A DNA stretch of 64,000 bases, from the NCBI GenBank assembly GCA_030684515.1, contig JAUXVJ010000009.1:124001-188000 (forward strand), read 5' to 3'. How positions within the stretch are numbered: position 1 is the first letter of the stretch; the number at the start of each line of letters is the position of its first letter. The stretch comes from Actinomycetota bacterium. GTDB taxonomy: Bacteria; Actinomycetota; Actinomycetes; S36-B12. The translations under genes and the position numbers were made by a program. The notes below the pieces were generated by a model, which saw only the letters and a program-made list of their open reading frames with translations, was not told the origin of the DNA and searched no databases. Shown piece by piece: positions 42,277 to 51,374 of the stretch.

Positions 42277-44430
42277 CAGATCGAATTTCACCAGGATCGC
42301 GTCAGGGGACCTGTATTGGATCGAGGCAAAGGGTGACCAATCGCGCGTGGTGGTTCTGCGCGGATCAATCCATACCCAGGTGACTCCGGAATTGCAGAGA
42401 TTTGCGGCGGTCTGCACGCCGGGGTTATTGGCGAACTCGAGTGAGATCGTCTCTCGGTCCATGATGCTCTGCAGTGCTGACGGACGACCATACGGAGCTT
42501 GGTACTGAATGCCGGAGATCAACGTCCGCTGGCGGCCCAAGGCCGCGACCAAGGGGCTGTACGTGCTGTTGCTTGCGATGATGTCGTCATCGTGCGCATG
42601 CTCGGCGAGGTACCGCCCCGCCTCGCGCTCGTTGTCGGTCCATGAGTTCACCGGAACCAGATCCTTGGCGATGATGAAGGGCGTGATCGGTACAAACTCA
42701 GAGGTCTTGATACCACCTTCGGCCTGGAGTCCAAATGATGACGAGGAAACGCCTAGAACCCTTGCGCCAGCAGCCATCACGGTGAGCGCGACCAAGGTGA
42801 GGGCCAGGGCAAAGCGAAGGAAGTGACTGCCGGCCTGCGAACGCCAGATTGCGGCGATTGCCAGGGCGCCAACGAATGCCAGCACGTAGGCAAGCATCGG
42901 GCCTGCCCAACGCAGGAATGGCGAATGCCCGGGACCAAAGGTCCAGATCACGGCGATCAGCACTGACGCGAAGATTCCCACCACGACGGCTGCGACAACT
43001 GGCCCGGTCGGCGCCCAGCGCATGCGCGGGGCAATGGCTTGCAGAGCATGAGCGATACCGACTGCCGAGATGATCGACAGTGGTGCCGAAGCCGCCAGCG
43101 CAAACCAGGTGTCGTTGAGTCCACCGCTGATCAAAAGCACCGATGCCACGCTGGCAACGACCAGACCCAGCCCGAAGATGGTGACCGGCTGCCAACGAGT
43201 TGATCGACTGCCGACCAGCCAGACAAGCCCGATCCAGCGTGCTGCCATCGCCAGCAGCAGGAAGCCGGTGCCCAGCAGGATCCCCCATCGGGCGTCAGTG
43301 GGATTGAGACCCTGTACGGAGGAAGCCTTGTTCAGCAGACTCCCGAGCCCAAGTCCGCCACCCTCGGCTGAACCGGAGAGGTAGGCGAAGTACACCGTGG
43401 CAGCGCCAATGCCGGCACAGGTCAGCGCCGCCCAGGCTCGAGCGGCCCATAGCTCCCGGCGGAGCAATGCCACAACACTGACGAATCCCCAAGCAGCCAG
43501 CGCCACGATCCCAGTGCTCACCTTGCCCAAAGTGGCCGCTGCTGAGAGCAGCACAATCACCGCAAGCAGGGGGAGCAGGCGCGTTGCCTGACTGTGTGCG
43601 ACCACCTGCCACAGGGCCAGGCATAGGGCCAGCACCCAGACCGTCGCAAGTTGCTGTGAGGGGGAATCGAAATTGAGGATGGTTCCGTAGGTCGCCCCGA
43701 CATATCCGCCAGTAACGATCAGGACAGCGGCGATAGTGGGAGCCCAGCGCATTGCGGTGAGTCGACGAGTCCAGGCCACGGCAATCAACACCGAGCCGAC
43801 AAGCGCCGTCACCGGGAGTACTCGTGTGAGCACCAGGAATGGCTGCGCATCGACAACTTGAGAGATCTGCCCCGACCAGGCGTAGGTCAGCCAGTGATAG
43901 CGAAGCTCGTTTCCGCCCGCGAAGATGTTGTTCGAGAAGATGCTGTCTGACGGGCCGAAATGTGCGAGCGAAGTGGACAGTGCTTCGAAGAAGAGCATGT
44001 CCGGGTGATAGCTCGAAAGCGTTCCGGACCAGGTGAGTGGATAGGACCCAATGCTCGAGGCAAGTGCGATCGCCCCCAGAGCCAGGGCGATGAGCAGCGC
44101 GACTAATGATGGTCGATCGATGGCGAACCATCGCCGGCCTGTCGGAGTCGAAGAAGAGGAGCCCGATCTGCCCAGAATGCTGTCGAATCGCCATTGCAGG
44201 ATGAAGGCAAGCACGAATGCAATGACGCTGGGCAGCGCCCAGCCCCACAGCGGAAGCCATTGCCACAGCAGTACCCCGCTCAGTGCGGCGGCGGCGGTGC
44301 CAAGTGCCAGACCAATGCCCAGGACTTCAACAATGTGTGCGCGTCCGCGACGCACCAGCTGCCAGAAGTAGGCACCTGTAAGGGTCTGCAGCAGTACGAC
44401 GGCAAGTGCGAAGAAGAACTCACTGACCAT
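42265..44430 (-). CDS. Large polytopic membrane protein, GT-C-like
   Basis: 721 residues with about 15 membrane helices and a soluble C-terminal domain of about 150 residues. Loop 1 contains SYHPDMLFFEALSTSLAHFGPSD, with an Asp in the place where GT-C enzymes bind metal; ELRYHWLTYAWSGQ follows. Overall layout is like DUF6541/oligosaccharide-transferring membrane proteins of actinobacteria. Probable function is sugar transfer on the outer face or polymer ligation; unproven. ATG 44430 overlaps the preceding GT2 gene by 11 bases and is the last gene of its operon. Confidence 0.72.
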   Translation of the reverse strand: MVSEFFFALAVVLLQTLTGAYFWQLVRRGRAHIVEVLGIGLALGTAAAALSGVLLWQWLPLWGWALPSVIAFVLAFILQWRFDSILGRSGSSSSTPTGRRWFAIDRPSLVALLIALALGAIALASSIGSYPLTWSGTLSSYHPDMLFFEALSTSLAHFGPSDSIFSNNIFAGGNELRYHWLTYAWSGQISQVVDAQPFLVLTRVLPVTALVGSVLIAVAWTRRLTAMRWAPTIAAVLIVTGGYVGATYGTILNFDSPSQQLATVWVLALCLALWQVVAHSQATRLLPLLAVIVLLSAAATLGKVSTGIVALAAWGFVSVVALLRRELWAARAWAALTCAGIGAATVYFAYLSGSAEGGGLGLGSLLNKASSVQGLNPTDARWGILLGTGFLLLAMAARWIGLVWLVGSRSTRWQPVTIFGLGLVVASVASVLLISGGLNDTWFALAASAPLSIISAVGIAHALQAIAPRMRWAPTGPVVAAVVVGIFASVLIAVIWTFGPGHSPFLRWAGPMLAYVLAFVGALAIAAIWRSQAGSHFLRFALALTLVALTVMAAGARVLGVSSSSFGLQAEGGIKTSEFVPITPFIIAKDLVPVNSWTDNEREAGRYLAEHAHDDDIIASNSTYSPLVAALGRQRTLISGIQYQAPYGRPSALQSIMDRETISLEFANNPGVQTAANLCNSGVTWVWIDPRRTTTRDWSPFASIQYRSPDAILVKFDLSAC

Positions 44431-45205
44431 GGCGCACCACCTTTGACCAGATGCCTCGGTAGATGCCTACCGCAAGAAAGTGTCTGCCGCTTGAAAGGAG
44501 TTCGCGTGCAGCTGCCGATCCGCGAGGCCGCAAGATCGTGCGTCGGGCCCGGTGGAATTCTCGAAAGGATGCCTGCCAGCGCTGTGTTGAAAGGCCTCCT
44601 TCATGGAATCGGGCAATGGGGAAGTGCACCATCACAGGAGTGCTCAGTTTGCTCAGTTGCAGAAATGCGGCGTAGTCAGCAGCAATGTGAAAGCTGGGAT
44701 CGAACCCACCAGCGGAGCGCAAGTCGTGGACTGAAGCGAAGGTTCCCTGATGCGGGGCGAAATGGCCGCGGGCAAACAGTGCTCGCTGTTCGGCCTGGAA
44801 ATCCCATACGGGTGTGGTGACCGAAGAGCCGTTTGCCGCGATGACTTCGACAGTTCCGATCAGCCAGCTGGCATCAGTTGACTCGGCGATGGCCCGAACT
44901 CTGCCGAGGACTTCGGGAAGCAATTCATCGCCGGCGTTGAGAAAGTAGATGTATCGACCATGAGCTTTCTCCAGCCCCAGATTCATGGCTGAGTAGATGC
45001 CAGCGGGTGGAGTCCACTGAAAGTCAACTCTTGGTTCGGTCTGAGCCAGCAGCGTGGGCACCTGGTCGGCGTCCTCGGAACTGTCAATGACGATGTACTC
45101 GACATTGCTGAGATCCTGATTCGACAGGGAATGAAGACTGCGAGCCAACTCGGCTGGAGCATCCTTCACGACAGTGACGATGCTGAGCCATGGTTGGTCA
45201 GTCAC
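44420..45205 (-). CDS. Glycosyltransferase family 2 (WcaA/WcaE-like)
   Basis: 261 residues. LSIVTVVKDAPAELARSLHSL, EYIVIDSSEDADQV, and IYSAMNLGLEKAHGRYIYFLNAGDEL, where the G-x-Y-x-A-M-N run and the N-A-G-D metal site are typical of colanic-acid-type WcaE/WcaA transferases. FHIAADYAAFLQL and HEGGLS complete the pattern. GTG 45205 begins 3 bases after the TylF-like gene. Substrate unknown. Confidence 0.87.
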   Translation of the reverse strand: MTDQPWLSIVTVVKDAPAELARSLHSLSNQDLSNVEYIVIDSSEDADQVPTLLAQTEPRVDFQWTPPAGIYSAMNLGLEKAHGRYIYFLNAGDELLPEVLGRVRAIAESTDASWLIGTVEVIAANGSSVTTPVWDFQAEQRALFARGHFAPHQGTFASVHDLRSAGGFDPSFHIAADYAAFLQLSKLSTPVMVHFPIARFHEGGLSTQRWQASFREFHRARRTILRPRGSAAARELLSSGRHFLAVGIYRGIWSKVVRHGQ

Positions 45206-45208
45206 GTG

Positions 45209-45979
45209 TCAGCTGCTCTTGATGAAGACACGACCTGAGTAGTCGATTGGGTGCATGAACGGCCGATGCCCGAGTGCGGTGAAGTATTCGTCAACCGCTG
45301 TCCGTGCACCTTGCCAATGGCCGTAGTCGTCAAGAATGCAGACACCACCGACGGCGAGTTTGGGATAGAGCACTTCGAGTCCGAGCTTGGTGGATTCATA
45401 CCAATCGGTGTCCAGCCGCAAGAGAGCAATCTGATCAGGAATCTGATCCTGCAGAGTGTCGCGTACATCGCCTTCGCACAGTGTGAACTGCTGCATCGGG
45501 TAGCCAGTGGTGCGCAGATTGGCTTCGACGTCCACGCGATTAGCAACGCACCACACATTGTTGCCGTCATCGATCGGCGTTGTGGCCAGCATGTCGGCAG
45601 CCGACACACCTGTGCCTGCTTCGACGTCAGCCGCTGTGGGTGGCGTCATGCCGGCGAAGGTGTCATAGAGCCAGAACTTTCGATCGCTCACGCGGAGGTT
45701 GTTGAGTTCCAGGGCCATCGCCATCACGCTGCCGCCGCGCCAGACTCCGCATTCGACGAAGTCGCCGGCGATTTCCTGATCAGTCACGTATCGCACAGCG
45801 TTGATCAGGCTCCACAGCCGTTCTGCGCTGGTCATCGAGTAGGGGCGGACTTGAGCAATGAGCGCTGTGTCGGCAGCTGTTGCCTCAACTGGCAGTCGGT
45901 TGTGCTCACTGCCGACTCTTGAGATCTGTAGCCCTACCTTGCGGGCGAGCCCATTGACGACCTGCTCGTACCGCTTCAC
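45209..45979 (-). CDS. TylF/MycF-like O-methyltransferase
   Basis: 256 residues. AERLWSLINAVRYV and GDFVECGVWRGGSVMAMA (SAM motif) are followed by FWLYDTFAGMTPPT and LLRLDTDWYESTKLGLEVLYPKL, whose D-T-D-W-Y-E-S-T is the TylF signature with Mg-binding Asp residues. YGHWQGARTAVDEYF ends the core. TylF and MycF methylate deoxysugar hydroxyls of macrolides, so here it would O-methylate a sugar of the glycan. Coupled with the GT25-like gene upstream (7 bases) and GT2 downstream (3 bases). Confidence 0.9.
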   Translation of the reverse strand: MKRYEQVVNGLARKVGLQISRVGSEHNRLPVEATAADTALIAQVRPYSMTSAERLWSLINAVRYVTDQEIAGDFVECGVWRGGSVMAMALELNNLRVSDRKFWLYDTFAGMTPPTAADVEAGTGVSAADMLATTPIDDGNNVWCVANRVDVEANLRTTGYPMQQFTLCEGDVRDTLQDQIPDQIALLRLDTDWYESTKLGLEVLYPKLAVGGVCILDDYGHWQGARTAVDEYFTALGHRPFMHPIDYSGRVFIKSS

Positions 45980-45986
45980 CTGGTCA

Positions 45987-46868
45987 TTATCGCTGAGGGC
46001 TCATCGAAAGCTGGTCTATGGGGGCGGGCACCACAGTCCAGCAATCGCCAGCATCGAGCAGTCCCTGCTCGAACATGACCATGAGTGCCAGATTGAGCTT
46101 CCAGTCGATCGGGATCACCGGATCCAGTGGCATCGCATCGTTGAACTTGAGCAGCTCCTTGACAAAGGAGGTGCGGTACAAGATCGCGCAGACCGTGTTG
46201 GTGACCGGCTTGCTGGATGCAAGCAACTGCCGAGCGGTGTCGCCTTGCCAATCGACACCGTCCACCGGAGACAGCAGATGGCCGATGTTCAGATCCGAGG
46301 CACTGAAGGACTGGGAGACATTGACGTAGGCAGGCTGACGCGGGCCCTGTTTCATGAGACCGATGAGGCCGCTCACGCAGTCGTCAAGATCCGCGGCTGA
46401 AGCATCATCCTCAATGATCAATGTCCATTCAGATCCGCTGGCAACTGAAGCCCGCATGAGGGCGAAATGTGACAGCTCGATGTTGATCAGCCGACGGATT
46501 CGCTTTGCTCCGGGAGAGTCCTTGTTCGGGCCGTGCCAGGGGCGAAGGAAGCGGATCGACTCCTGCACTCGACGTTGTGCGCGTGCTCCGGTTGCCCGTA
46601 CGCGTTGGCCAAGATCTGGACCATCACGCAGGAAGGCGTGCCAGTAACGCTCCACCCGCAGCTGGGCATGCAGCGAACGCGCCACAGCCGGGCCATCCAG
46701 CTTCAGCATCGAGGGCTCGTAGGCATTGCGAGTGTTCACTTCAACTTTGGTCTGAACGCCCTGTGAGGTCAGGCGAGACGCCAGTGAGCGTCCGAGTCCC
46801 TTGGGCCCTTTGCTCACGGCAAAGCTCGACGCCGGATGGCTCACCACGCCGATGAACAGGGCCGTCAT
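45987..46868 (-). CDS. GT25-like glycosyltransferase
   Basis: 293 residues. The central INIELSHFALMRASVASGSEWTLIIEDDA matches the GT25 pattern of a SH-containing helix before the LILEDD metal motif. Two thirds of the rest is less conserved, with TNTVCAILYRTSFVKELL and PIDWKLNLALM. GT25 members are LPS galactosyltransferases. First gene of a four-gene leftward operon. ATG 46868 has GGAG 7 bases upstream and a TAACCT box in a bidirectional promoter. Medium confidence because only the central motifs match. Confidence 0.68.
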   Translation of the reverse strand: MTALFIGVVSHPASSFAVSKGPKGLGRSLASRLTSQGVQTKVEVNTRNAYEPSMLKLDGPAVARSLHAQLRVERYWHAFLRDGPDLGQRVRATGARAQRRVQESIRFLRPWHGPNKDSPGAKRIRRLINIELSHFALMRASVASGSEWTLIIEDDASAADLDDCVSGLIGLMKQGPRQPAYVNVSQSFSASDLNIGHLLSPVDGVDWQGDTARQLLASSKPVTNTVCAILYRTSFVKELLKFNDAMPLDPVIPIDWKLNLALMVMFEQGLLDAGDCWTVVPAPIDQLSMSPQR

Positions 46869-46918
46869 GCGTCCACTCCAAACGGGTGATTGAGGCTTGT
46901 GAAGGTAGGTTAGCGGTC
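46869..46918. promoter_or_regulatory. Bidirectional promoter with overlapping -10 boxes
   Basis: Plus strand TAGGTT (46906-46911) ends 7 bases before GTG 46919, leaderless. Minus strand TAACCT is the reverse complement of 46907-46912, sharing five bases, giving the GT25-like gene a leader of about 30 bases with GGAG. Confidence 0.5.
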
Positions 46919-48844
46919 GTGAGTGATCCGGATGCCTTGTCGACGCAGGCGCCGGATGTCCCCCACAAAGGCCTGAATGTAGTGGACTTCAAAAGCCCAG
47001 GGGTGGTTCCCTCCGTCAGGCGAGCCGTGCGGCTGCTGCCACCGGGCAAGCGCCGCCTGCTCTATGTGGCCGCAGCGATCCAGATCTCACTTGGACTGCT
47101 GGATCTGCTTGGCATCGCACTCATCGGACTGCTTGCGGCAGTAGCCGTGTCCGGCATCACCGTCGCGAACATTCCGGACTGGCTTGCTGATTTCCTTGGC
47201 TTGTTTGGCGTGGAGAACCCGACGGTCTCTCAGGTCTCGGTGTTCATTGCCCTGAGCGCGGTGTTCATCCTGGTCCTGAAGACGGTGCTGTCTGCCTTGC
47301 TGTCCCGTCGGATCATTCGCTTCCTTGCCCATCAACAAGCTGAAGTCTCCGCTCGCCTGGCCCGTGACTTTCTCAGCCGACCATTGGCAGATGTGCAGCG
47401 TTGGACGACGCCGGAGGCGATGTACGGCCTCGGAAGTGGGGTGGGAGCCGCCACCGTCTCCCTGCTCGGCTCGGCAATCATGATTGCGTCAGAGGTCTTC
47501 CTCTTCTCCATCGTTGGTATCACCTTGCTGTTCTATGACCCAGTGCTCACGCTCATCAGCGTCGGCATGTTCGGAGGCGTGGTACTGCTGATGCATCGCC
47601 TCCTTGGCAAGTGGACATCGCGCAATGCGCAGATCATGACCGATGCATCGATCGACACCTTGACTGCTGTGTCCGAGGCATTGGCTACCTACCGCGAATC
47701 CACAGTGCTCAATCGTCGTGAGTTCTATGTCGATCGGTATGAGTCGCTCGTTGGTCGGTACGCGATGGCCAGTTCCACGTCCTCGTTCATTCTTGAGATT
47801 CCCAAGTACGTGCTTGAAGCATCGCTGTACATCGGCGTGCTGATTCTCGCCGTCGTGCAGTTTGTCACCAAGGATTGGAGCGCTGCTGCTGCCACCGTCG
47901 CGCTTTTCCTGGCAGCGGGCTCACGCATCGTGCCCTCGCTGCTGCGAGTGCAAGGTGCCGGCATCACGATTCGCAATGCGGCGGTTCAGGCTCAGCCCAC
48001 GTTCTTCATGGTCGACTTCCTGAAACGAACTCCCAAGGTGAATGCGGGTTCGGGTGCGCGCATCTCCGCTGTTGAAATTCACGAGCATGTGCGGGGTGGC
48101 TATCCAGACTTCGATGGTCATGTTGTCGTCGACTCCGCCACTTTGACCTACAACGACTCACTGGAGCCGGCACTTGTCGAGGTGAGCTGCGAGGTGCCGT
48201 CGGGCACTTCGGTGGCATTCGTCGGCTCCACAGGAGCAGGCAAGTCGACACTTGCTGACGTCGTACTCGGAGTCATGCAGCCCAACTCCGGCAAAGTCAC
48301 GATCAGCGGACTGACACCGCGCCAGGCCATTGATCGTTGGCCGGGGGCAATCTCATATGTCCCGCAGGCCGTTGCTCTTGTCGCCGGCTCGGTTCGCGAG
48401 AACGTGGCGCTGGGCCTGCCCTCTGAGGCCATTGATGACGAGCTGGTCTGGGAGGCCTTGAAACGCGCCCATTTGGACGCCTTTCTTGTGCACAATCGCG
48501 AAGGCCTGGACACCATGATCGGTGAGCGCGGCTTTCGACTCAGCGGAGGCCAACGTCAGAGGCTGGGCATTGCGCGCGCCCTCTACACGAGACCGAAGTT
48601 GCTGGTGCTGGATGAAGCCACCAGTGCCCTGGACGCTGAGACTGAGCAGTCGATCATGCAGACGATGGAGGAGCTTGAGGGTGAAGTCACCACAATCACG
48701 GTGGCGCATCGTCTGGCAACAGTGCGGCACGCCGATCAGGTGATCTATCTCGAAAGCGGACGCATCGTGGCCCGCGGCACTTTCGATGAGGTGCGCGCGA
48801 GCATCTCCGACTTTGATCGTCAAGCGCGACTTCTGGGCCTGTAG
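46919..48844 (+). CDS. ABC exporter with fused membrane and ATPase domains (flippase-like)
   Basis: 641 residues. An N-terminal extension of about 35 residues, then six membrane helices (about 45-360), then an ATPase domain: Walker A FVGSTGAGKST (about 432-442), ISYVPQAVALVAGSVREN (Q-loop), signature LSGGQRQRLGIARAL (about 540-554) and Walker B LLVLDEATSALD. Half-transporters with this layout flip lipid-linked oligosaccharides (PglK type) or export lipids. No peptidase domain is present. Context suggests a lipid-linked glycan flippase, giving the locus a second export route next to Wzm/Wzt. GTG 46919 is chosen because of its leaderless box; an in-frame TTG at 46886 would add 11 residues. The next gene starts 2 bases after its stop. 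Confidence 0.87.
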   Translation: MSDPDALSTQAPDVPHKGLNVVDFKSPGVVPSVRRAVRLLPPGKRRLLYVAAAIQISLGLLDLLGIALIGLLAAVAVSGITVANIPDWLADFLGLFGVENPTVSQVSVFIALSAVFILVLKTVLSALLSRRIIRFLAHQQAEVSARLARDFLSRPLADVQRWTTPEAMYGLGSGVGAATVSLLGSAIMIASEVFLFSIVGITLLFYDPVLTLISVGMFGGVVLLMHRLLGKWTSRNAQIMTDASIDTLTAVSEALATYRESTVLNRREFYVDRYESLVGRYAMASSTSSFILEIPKYVLEASLYIGVLILAVVQFVTKDWSAAAATVALFLAAGSRIVPSLLRVQGAGITIRNAAVQAQPTFFMVDFLKRTPKVNAGSGARISAVEIHEHVRGGYPDFDGHVVVDSATLTYNDSLEPALVEVSCEVPSGTSVAFVGSTGAGKSTLADVVLGVMQPNSGKVTISGLTPRQAIDRWPGAISYVPQAVALVAGSVRENVALGLPSEAIDDELVWEALKRAHLDAFLVHNREGLDTMIGERGFRLSGGQRQRLGIARALYTRPKLLVLDEATSALDAETEQSIMQTMEELEGEVTTITVAHRLATVRHADQVIYLESGRIVARGTFDEVRASISDFDRQARLLGL

Positions 48845-48846
48845 CC

Positions 48847-49689
48847 ATGTCGGTCTTCGCTCCGGGCGATGTCTCGGCGGTCGTGTGCACGATGAACTCC
48901 ATCAGCTCGATCACTGAGTGCCTGCAATCCCTTCGTGCTGCTGGAGTAGGCGAGCTCATCGTCGTTGATGCGGATTCCACAGACGGCACCCGCGAGATCG
49001 CTGAGTCGCTTGCAGATGTGGTGTTGAGCGATCCCGGAACCGGGCTTGGCAATGCGCGCAATGTCGGCATCGCAATATCCACTCGAGCCCTGGTGCTCAA
49101 TATGGGTTCAGACAACGTCATCGCGGTCGACCAGCTTCACTTGATGATCGAAGACCTCGTGAAGTTCGACGTTCAGGGAGTCAGCGCTCGCACTGAGATT
49201 GCTGGCGAGAGCTATTCAGCACGCGGACTCAACGCTTGGCGCAAGGGTCGTTTCGTCCCTGGTCCAGCATTGATCATCGGCACTCCCACGCTGTTTCTCG
49301 GCGACCTCCTGCGCGCCAATCCCTACGACGGCACAGCGCGATTCTCGGATGACTCAGAGTTGTGTGAGCGTTGGGCTGCACAGTTCGGCGCCCGCTTCGC
49401 GATCTCCTCGGCTTGCGTGCAGGAGCTCGGTAAGACTTCCTGGGAGGAGATCGCTGTGCGCTGTCGCATGTACGGCATCTCCGATCACGAGGTGTATTCG
49501 CGAGGAGTCCAAGGTGGCTGGCCACTGACCCGCAGGCTGCAATCGGCCGCGCATCCGCTGAAGGTTGATCTCGTGGAGCCGCTGACGCGATTGAGTCCGG
49601 CCGAGGCGCTCTACGCGGCGCCGTTCCTGGCTTCCTTTACTGGGATGCGCTACTTCGCCTGGGCAAAGGAGGCGCTCAAGCGGGGATGA
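48847..49689 (+). CDS. Glycosyltransferase family 2
   Basis: 280 residues. VSAVVCTMNSISSITECLQSLR, LIVVDADSTDGTREIAESL and LVLNMGSDNVI at the metal site, where the D-x-D is replaced by S-D-N, so the binding site is somewhat altered. The C-terminal half contains RFSDDSELCERWAAQFGARF, typical of GT2 enzymes. It follows the ABC transporter by 2 bases and overlaps the DUF6326 gene by 14 bases at its 3' end. Probably acts on the oligosaccharide the transporter flips. Confidence 0.83.
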   Translation: MSVFAPGDVSAVVCTMNSISSITECLQSLRAAGVGELIVVDADSTDGTREIAESLADVVLSDPGTGLGNARNVGIAISTRALVLNMGSDNVIAVDQLHLMIEDLVKFDVQGVSARTEIAGESYSARGLNAWRKGRFVPGPALIIGTPTLFLGDLLRANPYDGTARFSDDSELCERWAAQFGARFAISSACVQELGKTSWEEIAVRCRMYGISDHEVYSRGVQGGWPLTRRLQSAAHPLKVDLVEPLTRLSPAEALYAAPFLASFTGMRYFAWAKEALKRG

Positions 49690-50134
49690 GTTCGGCAGTG
49701 TGGGTGCGAGGCCATGTCCAGGCGGAGCGCAGGACGAAAGCCAGGAGCAGTACCTCCAGTCCGATGGACAGGCCGTAGAACCAGGCCCAGTCCCAGGACT
49801 CCCCTGCAGCGTTGAACACCGTGACTGGGATGTACAGCGATGCCACGACGAGGTTGGTGGCGCGGTTCACCCGGGCGGGCAGCGTCATGGAGAGCATCAC
49901 CATCAGGGCCGGGATCGCTATCAGCGCGAGGAAAGCGGTCAACAGCATCGGGCTGATGTCGAACTCGAAGACGACGCCGGCCTGGATGTTGTCGATGATG
50001 CCGGGCTTGTACAGGTGGTAGTAGTCGACGTAGATGTAGAGGAACATGAAGCTGGTCCAGGCGGCGGCGAGTTTGGCCTGCACGGGGATTGGCGGGTTGT
50101 CGAGCAGGTCCGGGGTTTTCGTTCGGATGGTCAT
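49676..50134 (-). CDS. DUF6326-type small membrane protein
   Basis: 152 residues with four membrane helices (about 24-42, 62-85, 95-112, 118-138) and short polar ends. FMFLYIYVDYYHLYKPGIIDNI is the characteristic segment of the family I recall as DUF6326. Function unknown. It belongs to the TetR/oxidoreductase module and may be co-transcribed with the oxidoreductase upstream (96-base gap, with no clear promoter). Unlike the rest of the locus it has no evident glycan role. Start ATG 50134 has a weak AGAAG-type ribosome site. Confidence 0.75.
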   Translation of the reverse strand: MTIRTKTPDLLDNPPIPVQAKLAAAWTSFMFLYIYVDYYHLYKPGIIDNIQAGVVFEFDISPMLLTAFLALIAIPALMVMLSMTLPARVNRATNLVVASLYIPVTVFNAAGESWDWAWFYGLSIGLEVLLLAFVLRSAWTWPRTHTAELIPA

Positions 50135-50230
50135 CGGTTCTTCTTTCGACAGGAGCGGTCCGTCCGCCGAAGTGGCGGCAGGTCTGGGCGGGCATACGCA
50201 CGGCTTGAGTCGTGCTCTTGGTTCTCGTCG

Positions 50231-51238
50231 TCAGACGGTGACGACGACTTTGCCTCGGGTGTGGCCGGCCGCGATGTATCGGAGGGCGTCGGCTGCTTCC
50301 TCCAGGGGGTAGGTGCGGTCGATGACGGTCCTGACCTGCCCGGTCGTGAGCAGCTCGGCCAGGGTGAGCAGGTCCTGGCGCTTCTCGACCGACAGGAAGG
50401 GCCTCAGTTGCTGACGGGTGAACCCGGACAGCACGCGGGCTTTGGTAATGCGACCGAGGGGGCCCAGCCAGCGTCCGCCGCGTCCGCTGTTGGGGATGAG
50501 GGTGCCGGTCGGCGTCAGCGCTCTGCGCACAGCCGCCAGGGGCTGGGCTTCCACGTTGTCCAGGATGACGTCGTAGCGCTTCCCGGTGCGGGTGAAGTCG
50601 GTCACTGTGTAGTCAACGACGTGGTCGGCTCCCAGCGACCGGACCAAGTCGACGTTGCCGGTGCTGCACACGCCTGTCACCTCGGCGCCAGACGCCTTGG
50701 CGATCTGCACGGCGAAGGAGCCCACGCCGCCCGACGCGCCTGTGACCAGCACGGTCTGGCCCGGTTGAACGTTGGCAATCTTTCGCAATGCCTGCAACGC
50801 CGTCATGCCCGACGTGGGCACGGCTGCCGCGTCCACGATCGACAGGTTGGCAGGCACGGACATCAGGTTGCCCGCCGGCACGCAGGCATACTCCGCGAGC
50901 GTTCCAGCGGTGCTCCAGCCGAACACCTTGTCGCCGGGGCGAAGAGCGGTGACATCCTTCCCGACGGCCGCCACCACGCCAGCGAGGTCCCGGCCAGGGA
51001 TGCCGTGGCGCGGCCGGCGGAGCCCGAACGCCAGGCGCACCACGTATGGCTCACCGGTCATGACGAAGTAGTCACCTGGATGTATCGAGGCCGCGCCCAC
51101 TTGGACGAGCACATCGCCTGGGCCCGGTAGCGGTAGCTCGACCTCGGACGACTCGAGCACTGAGGGCGGGCCATAGCGGTGCTGGACGACGGCCCGCATC
51201 GTGGCCGCCCCGGAACTGGATCGCTGTTCGATTCCCAC
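50231..51238 (-). CDS. Zinc-independent NAD(P)-dependent alcohol dehydrogenase/quinone reductase (MDR)
   Basis: 335 residues. MDR-superfamily fold: GDVLVQVGAASIHPGDY, GRDLAGVVAAVGKDV, DAAAVPTSGMTALQALRKI and the coenzyme loop VLVTGASGGVGSFAVQIAK. The canonical zinc Cys and His residues are not kept, as in quinone-reductase-like members (QOR). Probably reduces quinones or enones, a detoxification role. I set the start at GTG 51238 because GAGGAG lies 6 bases upstream; the ATG at 51199 starts exactly at RAVVQHRYG but has no ribosome site. The TetR operator at 51279-51305 is about 40 bases upstream, so it is likely a TetR target. Confidence 0.87.
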   Translation of the reverse strand: MGIEQRSSSGAATMRAVVQHRYGPPSVLESSEVELPLPGPGDVLVQVGAASIHPGDYFVMTGEPYVVRLAFGLRRPRHGIPGRDLAGVVAAVGKDVTALRPGDKVFGWSTAGTLAEYACVPAGNLMSVPANLSIVDAAAVPTSGMTALQALRKIANVQPGQTVLVTGASGGVGSFAVQIAKASGAEVTGVCSTGNVDLVRSLGADHVVDYTVTDFTRTGKRYDVILDNVEAQPLAAVRRALTPTGTLIPNSGRGGRWLGPLGRITKARVLSGFTRQQLRPFLSVEKRQDLLTLAELLTTGQVRTVIDRTYPLEEAADALRYIAAGHTRGKVVVTV

Positions 51239-51374
51239 CGGATACTCCTCACGTCCGAGCTGCGACATTCGCTGGCTTAGTACACCGTACTTCGTACACT
51301 GTACTAAGATGACGCAACGTACTATCCGCGTACGCTGTACGATTGTCAAGCCGTTCGAGCGAGCGAGGAGACCG
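51239..51374. promoter_or_regulatory. Divergent control region with palindromic TetR operator
   Basis: A 27-base imperfect palindrome occupies 51279-51305: left arm AGTACACCGTAC, right arm GTACACTGTACT with three spacer bases, the arms differing at two positions. A looser set of GTAC cores recurs at 51318-51340. The arrangement between a TetR gene and a divergent oxidoreductase is classic for autorepression. The TetR ribosome site AGGAG precedes GTG 51375, and the oxidoreductase ribosome site GAGGAG precedes GTG 51238. Confidence 0.72.

Noticed and set aside
51201-51374. Longer N terminus for the TetR protein from 51201 or 51309
   Set aside because: It would translate through the operator palindrome and adds residues not typical of TetR. 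GTG 51375 has a proper ribosome site.
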